Assembly (NCBI GenBank): GCA_905197955.1
Contig: CAJKAR010000009.1
Coordinates: forward strand, 1 to 64,000
Origin: an uncultured Lentisphaeria bacterium
GTDB lineage: Bacteria; Verrucomicrobiota; Lentisphaeria; Victivallales; UBA1829
Length of the DNA: 64,000 nucleotides
Direction of reading: 5' to 3'
The first letter of the stretch is position 1. Every line of letters begins with the position of its first letter. A program made the position numbers and the translations under genes. This document shows, piece by piece, positions 51,001 to 59,006 of this stretch. The notes under the pieces are model-generated. The model was not told the DNA's origin, ran no database searches, and saw nothing but the letters and a program-made list of their open reading frames with translations.

Positions 51001-51801
51001 TTACCTCAGCTGCTGAAGGAATTTTTTGTCGTCGAGCTGGCGGAAGAGCCGTTCGGCGAGTTCGTCCGGAGAGCCTTTCCACATTTCGTGATCGTTGTGA
51101 CTTTCCGGGGGGAAAATGCGTTTGACCTGCGTCGGAGAACCGTTCAGACCGTAATGTTTCGGATCCTTGTCCTTCATGTCGTCGAGTTTGAGCATGCGGA
51201 TCGGACGGTCCGCCGTCGCAAGTTTGAGCTTGAACGAGGGGAGGCGCGGTTCGAAGATCCCTTTTTCGACTGTCAGCAGACAGGGATATTTGATTTTTGC
51301 CGTTTCGATGTGGAGCGGCAGGTCGAGATCGACCGTGATGTCCGTCTCTGTGACCTCGCGGATTTTGCAGACGCTTGTCACATGCGAGATCCCGAGGAAT
51401 TCCGCGAGTTCGGCTCCGACCTGTGCCGTGTCGCCGTCGGTGGTCTGTTTGCCGCAGAGGATCATGTCGCATCCTCCCGCGGCGGCGATCCCCTGTGCCA
51501 GCGTATAGGATGTGGCGAGCACATCGGATCCTCCGAATCGGCGGTCCGAAAGAATAATTCCATTGTCAACCCCCATCATGAAGGCTTCCCGGATGACGGA
51601 TTCCGCCTGCGGGGGGCCCATGGTGACAACTGTGATTTCCGCTCCGTAACTCTGTTTGAACCGGAGAGCCGTTTCCAGAGCGTACAGATCGTACGGATTC
51701 ATTTTTGATTCCACGCCGTCGCGCTTGAGAACGCCCGTTTCCGGATCGATCTCCACCTGCGCGGTGCCGGGAACCTGCTTGATGCAGACTACGATTTTCA
51801 T
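51001..51801 (-). CDS. etfB: Electron transfer flavoprotein beta subunit
   Basis: The 266-residue EtfB binds AMP or, in bifurcating complexes, the bifurcating FAD and NAD. It begins MKIVVCIKQVPGT, has KMNPYDLYALETALRFK (about 33-49), and GKQTTDGDTAQVGAELAEFL (about 122-141), the signature of the beta subunit. It follows larA by 37 bp and precedes etfA by 6 bp, forming the core of the lactate complex with the FAD dehydrogenase gene further on. Confidence 0.93.
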   Translation of the reverse strand: MKIVVCIKQVPGTAQVEIDPETGVLKRDGVESKMNPYDLYALETALRFKQSYGAEITVVTMGPPQAESVIREAFMMGVDNGIILSDRRFGGSDVLATSYTLAQGIAAAGGCDMILCGKQTTDGDTAQVGAELAEFLGISHVTSVCKIREVTETDITVDLDLPLHIETAKIKYPCLLTVEKGIFEPRLPSFKLKLATADRPIRMLKLDDMKDKDPKHYGLNGSPTQVKRIFPPESHNDHEMWKGSPDELAERLFRQLDDKKFLQQLR

Positions 51802-51838
51802 GCTTTCCCTTTGTTGTGAATGTTGAACTTGTTTCTGG

Positions 51839-53119
51839 TTATGCCTCTTTCTTTTCAGCTATGACGGAAACCCCGTCCGGAATGACGGCGACCGACGCGT
51901 TCGCTCCGACAAGCGAAAACGCCTTCCGCAACGCCTCATCCAGTGTGGACGCGGTGTCCAGATGCATCGACTTCAGCAGTTTGTGATTGCAATCCGTAGT
52001 GACGACAATCACTCTGTGTTCCGCCAGAATTCTTGCCAGAATCTGGTATTCCCATTGATCCGGTTCCGTTTTATCGCGCGGGATCATTGCCGTTTTTGCA
52101 AGCAGCTCCTCCGGCGAGGCCGCTTCCGCCAGATGCCGGTGGAACGACTCTCCGCCGTGCCCGTCGGAACAGCTCGCCGAGATGATGATGACCCCGCCTT
52201 TCCGGCAGACCGCTTCCCCTGCGGTCATCCCCTTGACCGACTGGTAGACGTTCTGATCCAGCGGATAGCCTCCGTTGCTTGTGACGACAATATCGGCTTC
52301 CGGCACGGAGATCCCGCAGAACCCTTTCAGGTATCTGCATCCCGCTTCATGTGCCTTGACGGAATCGCCGGCAAAGACTTTGACGATTCGTTTTTCCGGA
52401 TCAATGACCACGTTGACGATAAATGCCAGTTTTGCCTGTTCCGCCGCAAACAGCATGTCGCGGTGGATCGGATTGTCCTTCAGATTTCCGGTCCGTGCAA
52501 ACGGGCTGCGGATGAATTCGGAACAGTGGTTGGCAAGGACGGTCCGGCGCGAGGCGATCCCCGGCAGAACGCTTTTCCGTCCCCCGGAAAAACCGGCAAA
52601 AAAGTGCGGCTCGATGAAACCTTCCCCGACGAGAAGATCCGTCTCCACCGCCAGCCTGTTTACGATCAGTTCTCCGCCGGAGGGGAGGGTGCCGAGACGG
52701 ACCAGCGAGGCGGCGTCCGAGGAATCATGCACAACAATTTTTTCCTGTTCGACAATCTCCTCGCCGAGTTTTGCCATCAGCTCCTCCCTGGTCGTTCCCC
52801 GATGGAATCCGGTTGCCACCAGAATGGTGATGTCGATCCCCGGTGATCCTCTGCGCAGACGCTCCAGAATCCGCGGCATGATGATCCGGCTCGGAACCGG
52901 CCGCGTATGATCGCTTGTAATGATGACTGCCGAACGCTTGTTCTTTGCCAGGTCTTCCAGTTTCGGCGATCCGATCGGATGGTCGAGCGCTTCTTCAACG
53001 GCCGCTCCCTCATCTGCCGCCGCCTCCGGAATCCGGGAGGCGAATGTGCCGAGATAATTCTGTTCTGCAATCTCCGCGGAGATTCTGCGCTTGCCGTAGG
53101 GTACTTCGATTCGTATCAT
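51839..53119 (-). CDS. larA: Nickel-pincer lactate racemase LarA
   Basis: LarA interconverts L- and D-lactate with a pyridinium-3,5-bisthiocarboxylic acid mononucleotide nickel cofactor. The 426-residue product keeps all four key residues of the Lactobacillus plantarum enzyme: H106 (GFHRGTT), H172 and K182 (EPHFFAGFSGGRK) and H198 (NHCSEF), offset by two from the published numbering. I use the ATG at 53119 (MIRIEVPYGK, typical LarA start); an ATG at 53131 sits too near the AAAGG site. Cofactor-making LarB, LarC and LarE are not in the window. It heads the etfB-etfA-lctD unit. Confidence 0.92.
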   Translation of the reverse strand: MIRIEVPYGKRRISAEIAEQNYLGTFASRIPEAAADEGAAVEEALDHPIGSPKLEDLAKNKRSAVIITSDHTRPVPSRIIMPRILERLRRGSPGIDITILVATGFHRGTTREELMAKLGEEIVEQEKIVVHDSSDAASLVRLGTLPSGGELIVNRLAVETDLLVGEGFIEPHFFAGFSGGRKSVLPGIASRRTVLANHCSEFIRSPFARTGNLKDNPIHRDMLFAAEQAKLAFIVNVVIDPEKRIVKVFAGDSVKAHEAGCRYLKGFCGISVPEADIVVTSNGGYPLDQNVYQSVKGMTAGEAVCRKGGVIIISASCSDGHGGESFHRHLAEAASPEELLAKTAMIPRDKTEPDQWEYQILARILAEHRVIVVTTDCNHKLLKSMHLDTASTLDEALRKAFSLVGANASVAVIPDGVSVIAEKKEA

Positions 53120-53328
53120 GGAGAGGCGCATCCTTTCGTAAGATTAGTATGATTAATTAACAAATAGTGTCGAACGCTGAAAAAAACAAGCGGGGAAACA
53201 ACTTTTTTCCGGAAAAATTCCCGGACTTTTCCTGTTTTTGAAAATTCGCACAATAAAATACCGCGAACTGCGTTTTTATAGACAAAGGCACGGCAATCAC
53301 GCCGCTCCAAACAGAAAGGAATGAAATC

Positions 53329-53970
53329 ATGAACAAAATCAGAACATTGGCACTGCTCGTTCTGGCCGGAGCTGTTTTCCCTCTCTGGGCACTGGAACCC
53401 GCCGATGAACCCGTACCTCCTCCGCAGCAGGAGCGGATTCGCAAAGGTCCGCATGGGAAAAAAGATCCGCGTCAGGATCGTCCTGCCGGCAAGCGCCGTC
53501 CGGCTCCGATGATGGCGGAGCGGCTCGCTGCGGAGTTCCCGAAGGAGTTCGCTGAAATCGAAAACCTGCGGACTTCGGATCCCGCTGCCGCTGAGAAGAA
53601 AATGACGGAACTTAGAAAACGGTCCGCCGATGCCCGCGAGGCGGAAATGAAGAAGGTTCGCGATCAGCTTGAAACAGTCAAAGCCCTTCTGAGAACACAG
53701 TTCGACAAGGAAGCCGCTTTGCAGAAAACCATGGTCGCCAATCTGGAAAAGAAGATCGCCGCGGAAAAGGCCGCCGGAAAGGATGTCAAGGCCCTCGAAC
53801 GGGGTCTGGAAAGACTGAAACGGATGAACGAACGCATGGCTGAAGGCGGAAAGGAAGAGTATGTCAATCGGCAGCTCAGACGTCTCACCGGCGGAGCCAA
53901 ACATGGTCCGAAACGTCCCGGTCCGCAGAAAGGTCAGGAACATCCCGGTCCGCAGCATCCCCGTCCGTAA
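53329..53970 (+). CDS. Exported charged coiled-coil protein
   Basis: No family recognised. The 213-residue product has a signal peptide (about 1-21, ending LWALEP), a proline- and arginine-rich segment (22-60), a helical region with strongly alternating charges (about 70-190, EKKM, REAEMKKVRDQ, LEKKIAAEKAAG) likely to form coiled coil, and a GPK/GPQ-rich tail. GAAAGGAATG precedes the ATG. The resemblance is to Spy/CpxP-like or scaffold proteins in composition only. It is a one-gene unit between larA and the phage-type gene. Confidence 0.75.
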   Translation: MNKIRTLALLVLAGAVFPLWALEPADEPVPPPQQERIRKGPHGKKDPRQDRPAGKRRPAPMMAERLAAEFPKEFAEIENLRTSDPAAAEKKMTELRKRSADAREAEMKKVRDQLETVKALLRTQFDKEAALQKTMVANLEKKIAAEKAAGKDVKALERGLERLKRMNERMAEGGKEEYVNRQLRRLTGGAKHGPKRPGPQKGQEHPGPQHPRP

Positions 53971-54047
53971 GGATGATGTCTCTGAATGCTGAAATTTATC
54001 CCTCCCAATCCCCGGCATGTCCGGGGATTTTTACTTTCCGGCGGATT

Positions 54048-54545
54048 TCAGGAGAGGATCAGCCATGCAGGTCTGCTCCTGTTCGTATAGCAGAAGCGCC
54101 GCAGAGTGTGCTGTTTGAACCGGTAATAGTTCCGGTAGGATGCCACAACATCTTCGATTCCGTCATTTCCGATTCTGTATTCATCCGGCATGCATTTCGG
54201 CAGGGTCAGTTTTTGGCGGAACGTCCGGCCGGACATGCATCGGAAATCCTTTTTCCAGTACATCCGATAGAGCTGTTCCGTTTTATGGATTCTGCGGTAG
54301 CGCCTGGTGTATTCCTGGAGAAGAGCCCCCAGGTGCGCCGAGAGCCAGAGGTAATTGGCCGGATTGGAAAGACAGATCCGGCAAGGGTGATTCTCATGAG
54401 TAATCGCATACCCGTGAAGAACTCCGGCAAGACGATCCTGCGTGGAAAGCAGCTGAGCGGATTCAAGAATCATCTTGACCACATGGACGTCACAGAGAGA
54501 TTGCGCCGCGATCCGGGGCGATGGGTCCAGAACGAAAATGTTCAT
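54048..54545 (-). CDS. Conserved protein of a family common in phages
   Basis: The 165-residue product begins MNIFVLDPSPRIAAQSLCD followed by VHVVKMILESAQLLS, a start I associate with a family of unknown function present in many phages and some bacterial chromosomes. H21, H24-like and K residues near the N-terminus and HENHPCRIC (about 50-58) are possible metal or substrate sites. GGGGAGG lies eight bases before the ATG. It is immediately downstream of the 3' end of tRNA-Leu(CAG), a usual position for integrated elements, but no integrase or other phage gene is visible. Confidence 0.65.
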   Translation of the reverse strand: MNIFVLDPSPRIAAQSLCDVHVVKMILESAQLLSTQDRLAGVLHGYAITHENHPCRICLSNPANYLWLSAHLGALLQEYTRRYRRIHKTEQLYRMYWKKDFRCMSGRTFRQKLTLPKCMPDEYRIGNDGIEDVVASYRNYYRFKQHTLRRFCYTNRSRPAWLILS

Positions 54546-54568
54546 TTGAAAAACCTCCCCGCCGATAC

Positions 54569-54600
54569 AAAAAATCCTCTCCGGCGAAATCCGGAGAGGA
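54569..54600 (-). terminator. Terminator of tRNA-Leu(CAG)
   Basis: Perfect ten-bp stem TCCTCTCCGG (54575-54584) / CCGGAGAGGA (54591-54600), CGAAAT loop, then a T run on the minus strand. It is 14 bp past the tRNA 3' end. Confidence 0.9.
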
Positions 54601-54614
54601 TGGCCAAATCAGAT

Positions 54615-54700
54615 TGGTGCCGACGAAAGGACTTGAACCTTCACCCGCGTACACGGACTGCGACCTGAACGCAGCGCGTCTGCCATTCCGCCACGTCGGC
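54615..54700 (-). tRNA. tRNA-Leu (anticodon CAG)
   Basis: An 86-nt class II tRNA with encoded CCA. Acceptor arms GCCGACG/CGTCGGC pair, the anticodon stem CTGCG/CGCAG encloses the loop TTCAGGT, giving anticodon CAG, and the T arm has GGTTCAAGTCC. The long variable arm is as expected for leucine. Its promoter is at 54719-54746. Confidence 0.96.
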
Positions 54701-54718
54701 ATCTGGTTGATGGCGCTT

Positions 54719-54746
54719 AATGTATCGCGGAATTTTGAAAAGTCAA
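54719..54746 (-). promoter_or_regulatory. Promoter of tRNA-Leu(CAG)
   Basis: On the minus strand TTGACT (54741-54746), 16 bp, TACATT (54719-54724), 19 bp before the tRNA 5' end. Confidence 0.75.
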
Positions 54747-54794
54747 GCGGAAAAATAAAATAAAAACTATTTTCTTCAAATTTAAAGAAAGAAT

Positions 54795-54823
54795 TTGATG
54801 TTTTCGACTTCTTATTGTATATT
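54795..54823 (+). promoter_or_regulatory. Promoter of recJ
   Basis: TTGATG (54795-54800), 17 bp, TATATT (54818-54823), about 40 bp before the ATG at 54863. Confidence 0.7.
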
Positions 54824-54862
54824 GACGGTGTGTTACAAGAATTAAGAGAAAAGAAAGGCAAA

Positions 54863-56581
54863 ATGGGTAACAAGCTATGGACATGTGCGTCTGATGGCAA
54901 AGAAAAAATAACCGGCGAACTGATCAGAGAAAAATCACATCCGCGTGCGATTGCAATGTATCTTGCTGCAAGAGGCATTGAAGCCCGGAATGTGGATTTT
55001 TATTTCAATGCATCTTTCGCGGATCTGAGCGATCCGTTTCGTTTTCCGGGAATTGAGACAGCCGTTAAACGCCTTTGGAAGGCGATCGTCAACCGCGAGC
55101 ACATTCTGATTCATGGAGATTACGATACGGACGGCATCACCGCCACCGCTCTCCTCTCCTGGATCTTGGAGCGCAACGGGGCGATTGTGACGAATTTTCT
55201 GCCGCACCGATTCGACGACGGATACGGTTTCACTCCGGATTCTCTGGCAAAAGCTCTCGAGGCGGCTGGTGGAAACTGCGGAGTGCTGGTGACGGTCGAT
55301 TGCGGAATCAACAGCTGCGAGGCCGTCGAGGATGCGGCAAAACGCGGAATCGATGTCATCATCACCGATCATCATGAACCGGGGGAGACTCTGCCGGCGG
55401 CGCTGGCGAACATCAATCCGAAGATTCATGAGGACCTGGCGGATCTGCACAATCTTTCCGGAGTCGGAGTCGCGTTCAAACTGGCGCATGCGTTCCTCAA
55501 GTACGGCAGGGACAACAACTTCGGCGGATACACCACGGAACTGAAAGAGGTGCTCGATTATGTGGCGCTCGGAACGGTGGCGGATATTGTTCCGCTTCTC
55601 GGCGAGAACCGCATTCTGGTCAAGCACGGAATGGAGATGCTGCGCAGACAGCTGCGGCCCGGAGTCCGGGCTCTGATCGAAGTGGCGAAGATTTCCGGTA
55701 CATCCATCAAGCCCTCGGATATCACCTTCAAGATGGCTCCGAGAATCAATGCCGCCGGACGGCTCGGAAATGCCATTTCCGCGCTGGATCTGATGACCGC
55801 TTCCAATATTGTCGATGCGTATAAGTACGCGGATATGCTGGAGCAGTTCAATCAGAAGCGGCAGACGAAGGAGCAGGAGATTTTCAACGAGGCCAAACAT
55901 TATGTGGAATCCTCGCCGGATTTTTCGAGCAGTTATTCGATCATCGCCGCCGGAGAGAACTGGCACCAGGGAGTGATCGGTATTGTGGCATCGCGTTTTG
56001 CGCGGGATTACAACCGGCCTGCGATCGTTCTGACGATTCAGGGCGATGAGGCACACGGATCCGGACGTAGCATCGGCGGATTGAACCTGATCAAAGTTCT
56101 TTCCAAGTGTTCGCATCTGCTGACCCGTTACGGGGGGCATCCGATGGCGGTCGGACTCGGACTGCGGAAAGAGAGCATTCCGGAATTCCAGAGAGTGTTC
56201 GAGGAGACGGTGCGCGGCGAGATTACAAAAGAGGATCTGGTCGACAGCGTATCCTATGACGGACTGGTGAGTCTCAGCGATCTTGGCGACGATTTCTTTG
56301 CTTTTTACGATCGTCTTGGTCCGTTCGGACACGGGAATCCGCAGCCCTGCTTCCGGATCAACGGTGTGGAGATTGCCCGGACGTTCCCGATCAAAGCGGG
56401 ACATACCAAAGGAATTCTTCGCGACCGGAATGGCGACTGTTCCGATTTTATTGCATTCAATATGATTCTGGATTCCCATACGGTCTGGGATGTTGTTGCG
56501 GTTCCCCAGATCAACGAGTATTACGGCGAACGCCGCAGACAGCTTCAGATCGTGGATGCAAAACCAGCACGTGAGGATTGA
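54863..56581 (+). CDS. recJ: Single-stranded-DNA exonuclease RecJ
   Basis: RecJ degrades single-stranded DNA 5' to 3' in recombination and mismatch repair. The 572-residue product has DHH-family motifs: D86-Y-D88-T-D90 (HGDYDTDG), D146 in VDCGIN, D169-H170-H171-E, later GVGVAFKLAHA, and the DHHA1 motif with RYGGHPMAVG (about 425-434), then the OB-fold region with GPFGHGNPQP. The ATG at 54863 is used; a TTG at 54815 overlaps the promoter. The gene ends shortly before tRNA-Leu(TAA). Confidence 0.95.
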   Translation: MGNKLWTCASDGKEKITGELIREKSHPRAIAMYLAARGIEARNVDFYFNASFADLSDPFRFPGIETAVKRLWKAIVNREHILIHGDYDTDGITATALLSWILERNGAIVTNFLPHRFDDGYGFTPDSLAKALEAAGGNCGVLVTVDCGINSCEAVEDAAKRGIDVIITDHHEPGETLPAALANINPKIHEDLADLHNLSGVGVAFKLAHAFLKYGRDNNFGGYTTELKEVLDYVALGTVADIVPLLGENRILVKHGMEMLRRQLRPGVRALIEVAKISGTSIKPSDITFKMAPRINAAGRLGNAISALDLMTASNIVDAYKYADMLEQFNQKRQTKEQEIFNEAKHYVESSPDFSSSYSIIAAGENWHQGVIGIVASRFARDYNRPAIVLTIQGDEAHGSGRSIGGLNLIKVLSKCSHLLTRYGGHPMAVGLGLRKESIPEFQRVFEETVRGEITKEDLVDSVSYDGLVSLSDLGDDFFAFYDRLGPFGHGNPQPCFRINGVEIARTFPIKAGHTKGILRDRNGDCSDFIAFNMILDSHTVWDVVAVPQINEYYGERRRQLQIVDAKPARED

Positions 56582-56597
56582 AATCCCGATTTCTTTC

Positions 56598-56625
56598 TTG
56601 AAACTCCTGAATAACGGGGTATAGT
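56598..56625 (+). promoter_or_regulatory. Promoter of tRNA-Leu(TAA)
   Basis: TTGAAA (56598-56603), 16 bp, TATAGT (56620-56625), 26 bp before the tRNA. It overlaps a strong hairpin (56604-56611/56638-56645 plus 56614-56618/56631-56635) that may end recJ transcription. Confidence 0.7.
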
Positions 56626-56651
56626 AACTTCCCGTTCTTCAGGAGCGTTCC

Positions 56652-56736
56652 GCCCGGATGGCGAAATGGCAGACGCAACAGACTTAAAATCTGTTATCCT
56701 ATGGATGTGCGGGTTCGACCCCCGCTCCGGGCACCA
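56652..56736 (+). tRNA. tRNA-Leu (anticodon TAA)
   Basis: An 85-nt class II tRNA with encoded CCA. Acceptor arms GCCCGGA/TCCGGGC pair, the anticodon stem ACAGA/TCTGT encloses CTTAAAA, giving anticodon TAA, and the T arm has GGGTTCGACCC. The long variable arm fits leucine. Confidence 0.96.
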
Positions 56737-56922
56737 AACTTTTCCTTTCTGTTTTTGTTTCTTCTGCTTTTCCGCAGAGGAGCATTCTTTACTTTTATTA
56801 TGACTCCGTTTTTTCTGCAGGGAATGACGCGGAGGAAGGAAATTTGTTTCAGAAAAAGAAAACCGGAGGATCTTCTTTGAGGGAAGAGCCTCCGGCTTGT
56901 TTATTATGATCAGAGGAAGGGA
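56737..56922. other. Intergenic DNA after tRNA-Leu(TAA)
   Basis: No gene is seen. The first part is T-rich, which may serve to end tRNA transcription, and the right part holds the terminator of the convergent oxidoreductase gene (56852-56897). Confidence 0.7.
56852..56897 (-). terminator. Terminator of the Gfo/Idh oxidoreductase gene
   Basis: Stem CCGGAGG/CCTCCGG (56863-56869/56889-56895) continued after one mismatch by TCTTC/GAAGA (56871-56875/56883-56887), followed on the minus strand by TTTTCTTTTTC. Confidence 0.85.
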
Positions 56923-58005
56923 TCAGAGACCGAATTCGTCGGCTTTGACCTTGAATGCGGGATTCTGAAGCTTGATCTTCTCGGTTGTGCGGACAACATC
57001 AAGAGCTTCCTGCGCTTTGATCGGGAAGGGAACTCCTTCGCGCAGCGCAAGGTAGACATGATGGTAGATGTCATTGACGGTCGCCTTGTTCGCCGGCTCG
57101 ACCATGATCGTCTTCCGAATCCATTTCGGCTGAGTGGTTCCGCCGAAGCTCCCGTTCAGCGGCGGGGTATCCTTCGATGCCTCACGCGCCGGACGCTGGA
57201 AGTCGGGAGTCAGATATTTCAGTTTGATATCCTGTTCATCTTCGCAGATCAGGGTCCCGCGGTCACCGTAAACCGCGTAGATCGGAGAAGGAAGGGCTAC
57301 GGCACTGAAGATTTCCACATCAATGATTCTGCCGTTTTCACCTTTGAAAATGACTTTCAGATTGTCTTCCGCATCGCCGAGGCCGTTGATGTTTTTCAGA
57401 TCGCTCCAGATGGAAGCAATCGGTGCATCCATGAGACGGAGAGCATGGTCGATCAGGTGAGGACCCCAGTTGTTGAGCTGTCCGCCGCCGCACTCGCTGA
57501 TCGCCTGCCAGTCATCGCGGTACTGGAAGCCGTGACGGCAGAGCTTGATTTCGTAGACCTTGCCGAGAATGCCGCTGTCGATGATTTCACGGACATGGTT
57601 GAATGCCGCTTCAAAGCGTCTGTTCTGGCGGAAAAAGGTTTTGCCGGGATGTTTTGCCATCGCCGCTTCGAGTTTTTCCACAGCTGCGCTGGTCAGTCCG
57701 ACGGGTTTTTCCACAAACACATATTTACCGGCTTCCAGTGCGCGGATCGCATAGTCGATATGCTGCGGAGAACGGACCGCTACGGAAACCAGTTCCACAT
57801 CCTTGTCTGCGAGGAACTGTTCGCCGTCGGTATAGATTTTGCAGTCGGGATACCGCTTTTTCAGATTTTCCGTGCGCTCGGGAAGGATATCGCAGCCTGC
57901 CACGATTTCCAGTTCGCCTTTATAAAGGTCGATTTCGTTGCAATGCATGCCGTATCCGGCTCTTCCAAGTCCCCAGATACCCACTTTGACAGGATTTTTT
58001 GCCAT
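56923..58005 (-). CDS. Gfo/Idh/MocA family oxidoreductase
   Basis: The 360-residue NAD(P)-dependent enzyme has an N-terminal Rossmann fold (GIWGLGRAGYGMH, about 8-20), EKPVG near 99-103 with the catalytic lysine, and a C-terminal domain with GGGQLNNWGPHLIDHALRLM (about 171-190) carrying the usual substrate-side Asp and His. It is divergent from an AraC gene, the same arrangement as at 46293-48308, and is a single-gene unit. Sugar or inositol derivatives are the likely substrates, but I cannot say which. Confidence 0.92.
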   Translation of the reverse strand: MAKNPVKVGIWGLGRAGYGMHCNEIDLYKGELEIVAGCDILPERTENLKKRYPDCKIYTDGEQFLADKDVELVSVAVRSPQHIDYAIRALEAGKYVFVEKPVGLTSAAVEKLEAAMAKHPGKTFFRQNRRFEAAFNHVREIIDSGILGKVYEIKLCRHGFQYRDDWQAISECGGGQLNNWGPHLIDHALRLMDAPIASIWSDLKNINGLGDAEDNLKVIFKGENGRIIDVEIFSAVALPSPIYAVYGDRGTLICEDEQDIKLKYLTPDFQRPAREASKDTPPLNGSFGGTTQPKWIRKTIMVEPANKATVNDIYHHVYLALREGVPFPIKAQEALDVVRTTEKIKLQNPAFKVKADEFGL

Positions 58006-58044
58006 TTTTTCACCTTTTTTCTCTTTGATCCACCGTATCTCCGG

Positions 58045-58073
58045 TTGTAAAAGTACGGAATTTGATTTATACT
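58045..58073 (+). promoter_or_regulatory. Promoter of the AraC gene at 58140
   Basis: TTGTAA (58045-58050), 17 bp, TATACT (58068-58073). Transcription would begin near 58080. Confidence 0.75.
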
Positions 58074-58139
58074 ATATACCGGAAAATGTACTTTGAGAAT
58101 GGAGAAAGACAACATAAATATGGATATTCTGATTCATCC

Positions 58140-58949
58140 ATGAAATATTTCGACGGCATTGATTTCAGAATTTCGGGAGAGAACCCCGAATATACCACTT
58201 TGAGCCGGAACCGGATTTTTGAAGGATATTACGGAATTCAATACAATCATTCGGGGCGTCTTCTGTTCAGTGTCGACGGTCGCCCGGAGGAGATCGCGGA
58301 TGGTCCGTGCGCATTCGTTTCCGAACCGGGACGGTCTTATACCTACGGCGTGCCTGTGTCCGGGGAGACCAGGCATCATTGTTTTGTCTGTTTCAGCGGG
58401 CCGCGCACCGGAGCTTTCATCGAAGGAGGACTTCTGGTCCCCGGGGAAGAGAATCCCCTTGTGAGAATTACAAAGGCGGAACGCTTCTATTCCACTTTGC
58501 TGGAGCTGCTGGCTCTGCTTCAGCATCCGAACGGATCCCGTCAGGCGCGCGCGGTGCTGCTGCTGGAAGATCTGCTGCTTCAGATGCGGGATCAGCCTGT
58601 GATTCACTCCAGAATCAATGTCTTTTGCGAACAGTATATCCAGAATCTGCGGCGCGAGATTATCGCAAATCCTCAGGAAAACTGGGATTTCTGTCGCGAA
58701 GCCAACAACATGTCGATTTCCTATTCCCATTTCCGGCGGATTTTCCGGGAGCTGACCGGGTGCGCTCCGACTCAGTTCCTGATCGAGTGCCGCCTGAACC
58801 GCGCTATGAAGCTCCTGACCGATACGGTGCTTCCTCTTTGCGAGATCGCCCATCAGAGCGGCTTCGATGACGAATTCTATTTTTCCCGTATCTTCAAACA
58901 GCACAGAAATCTCACGCCATCCGGATATCGCAAGGAATTCAAACCTTGA
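58140..58949 (+). CDS. AraC family transcriptional regulator
   Basis: The 269-residue product has an arabinose-binding-type cupin domain (about 15-110) and a C-terminal AraC domain (about 165-268) ending with SGFDDEFYFSRIFKQHRNLTPSGYRKEF. The start is not certain: I use the ATG at 58140, where similarity to the family seems to begin, although its ribosome binding site is weak; an ATG at 58086 in frame lies only a few bases after the expected transcription start. It probably controls the divergent oxidoreductase gene. Confidence 0.88.
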   Translation: MKYFDGIDFRISGENPEYTTLSRNRIFEGYYGIQYNHSGRLLFSVDGRPEEIADGPCAFVSEPGRSYTYGVPVSGETRHHCFVCFSGPRTGAFIEGGLLVPGEENPLVRITKAERFYSTLLELLALLQHPNGSRQARAVLLLEDLLLQMRDQPVIHSRINVFCEQYIQNLRREIIANPQENWDFCREANNMSISYSHFRRIFRELTGCAPTQFLIECRLNRAMKLLTDTVLPLCEIAHQSGFDDEFYFSRIFKQHRNLTPSGYRKEFKP

Positions 58950-58974
58950 CAGATTCTGTTTCATCGGTTATATT
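58946..58974 (+). promoter_or_regulatory. Promoter of the D-lactate dehydrogenase gene
   Basis: TTGACA (58946-58951), 17 bp, TATATT (58969-58974). The -35 box overlaps the stop codon of the preceding AraC gene. Confidence 0.8.
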
Positions 58975-59006
58975 TTTGAAAATCCAATTCGGAAGGGGGT
59001 ATCTGA

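Noticed and set aside
54048..54700. Integrated prophage or genomic island
   Set aside because: No integrase, structural gene or attachment repeat is visible; only one phage-type gene is present.
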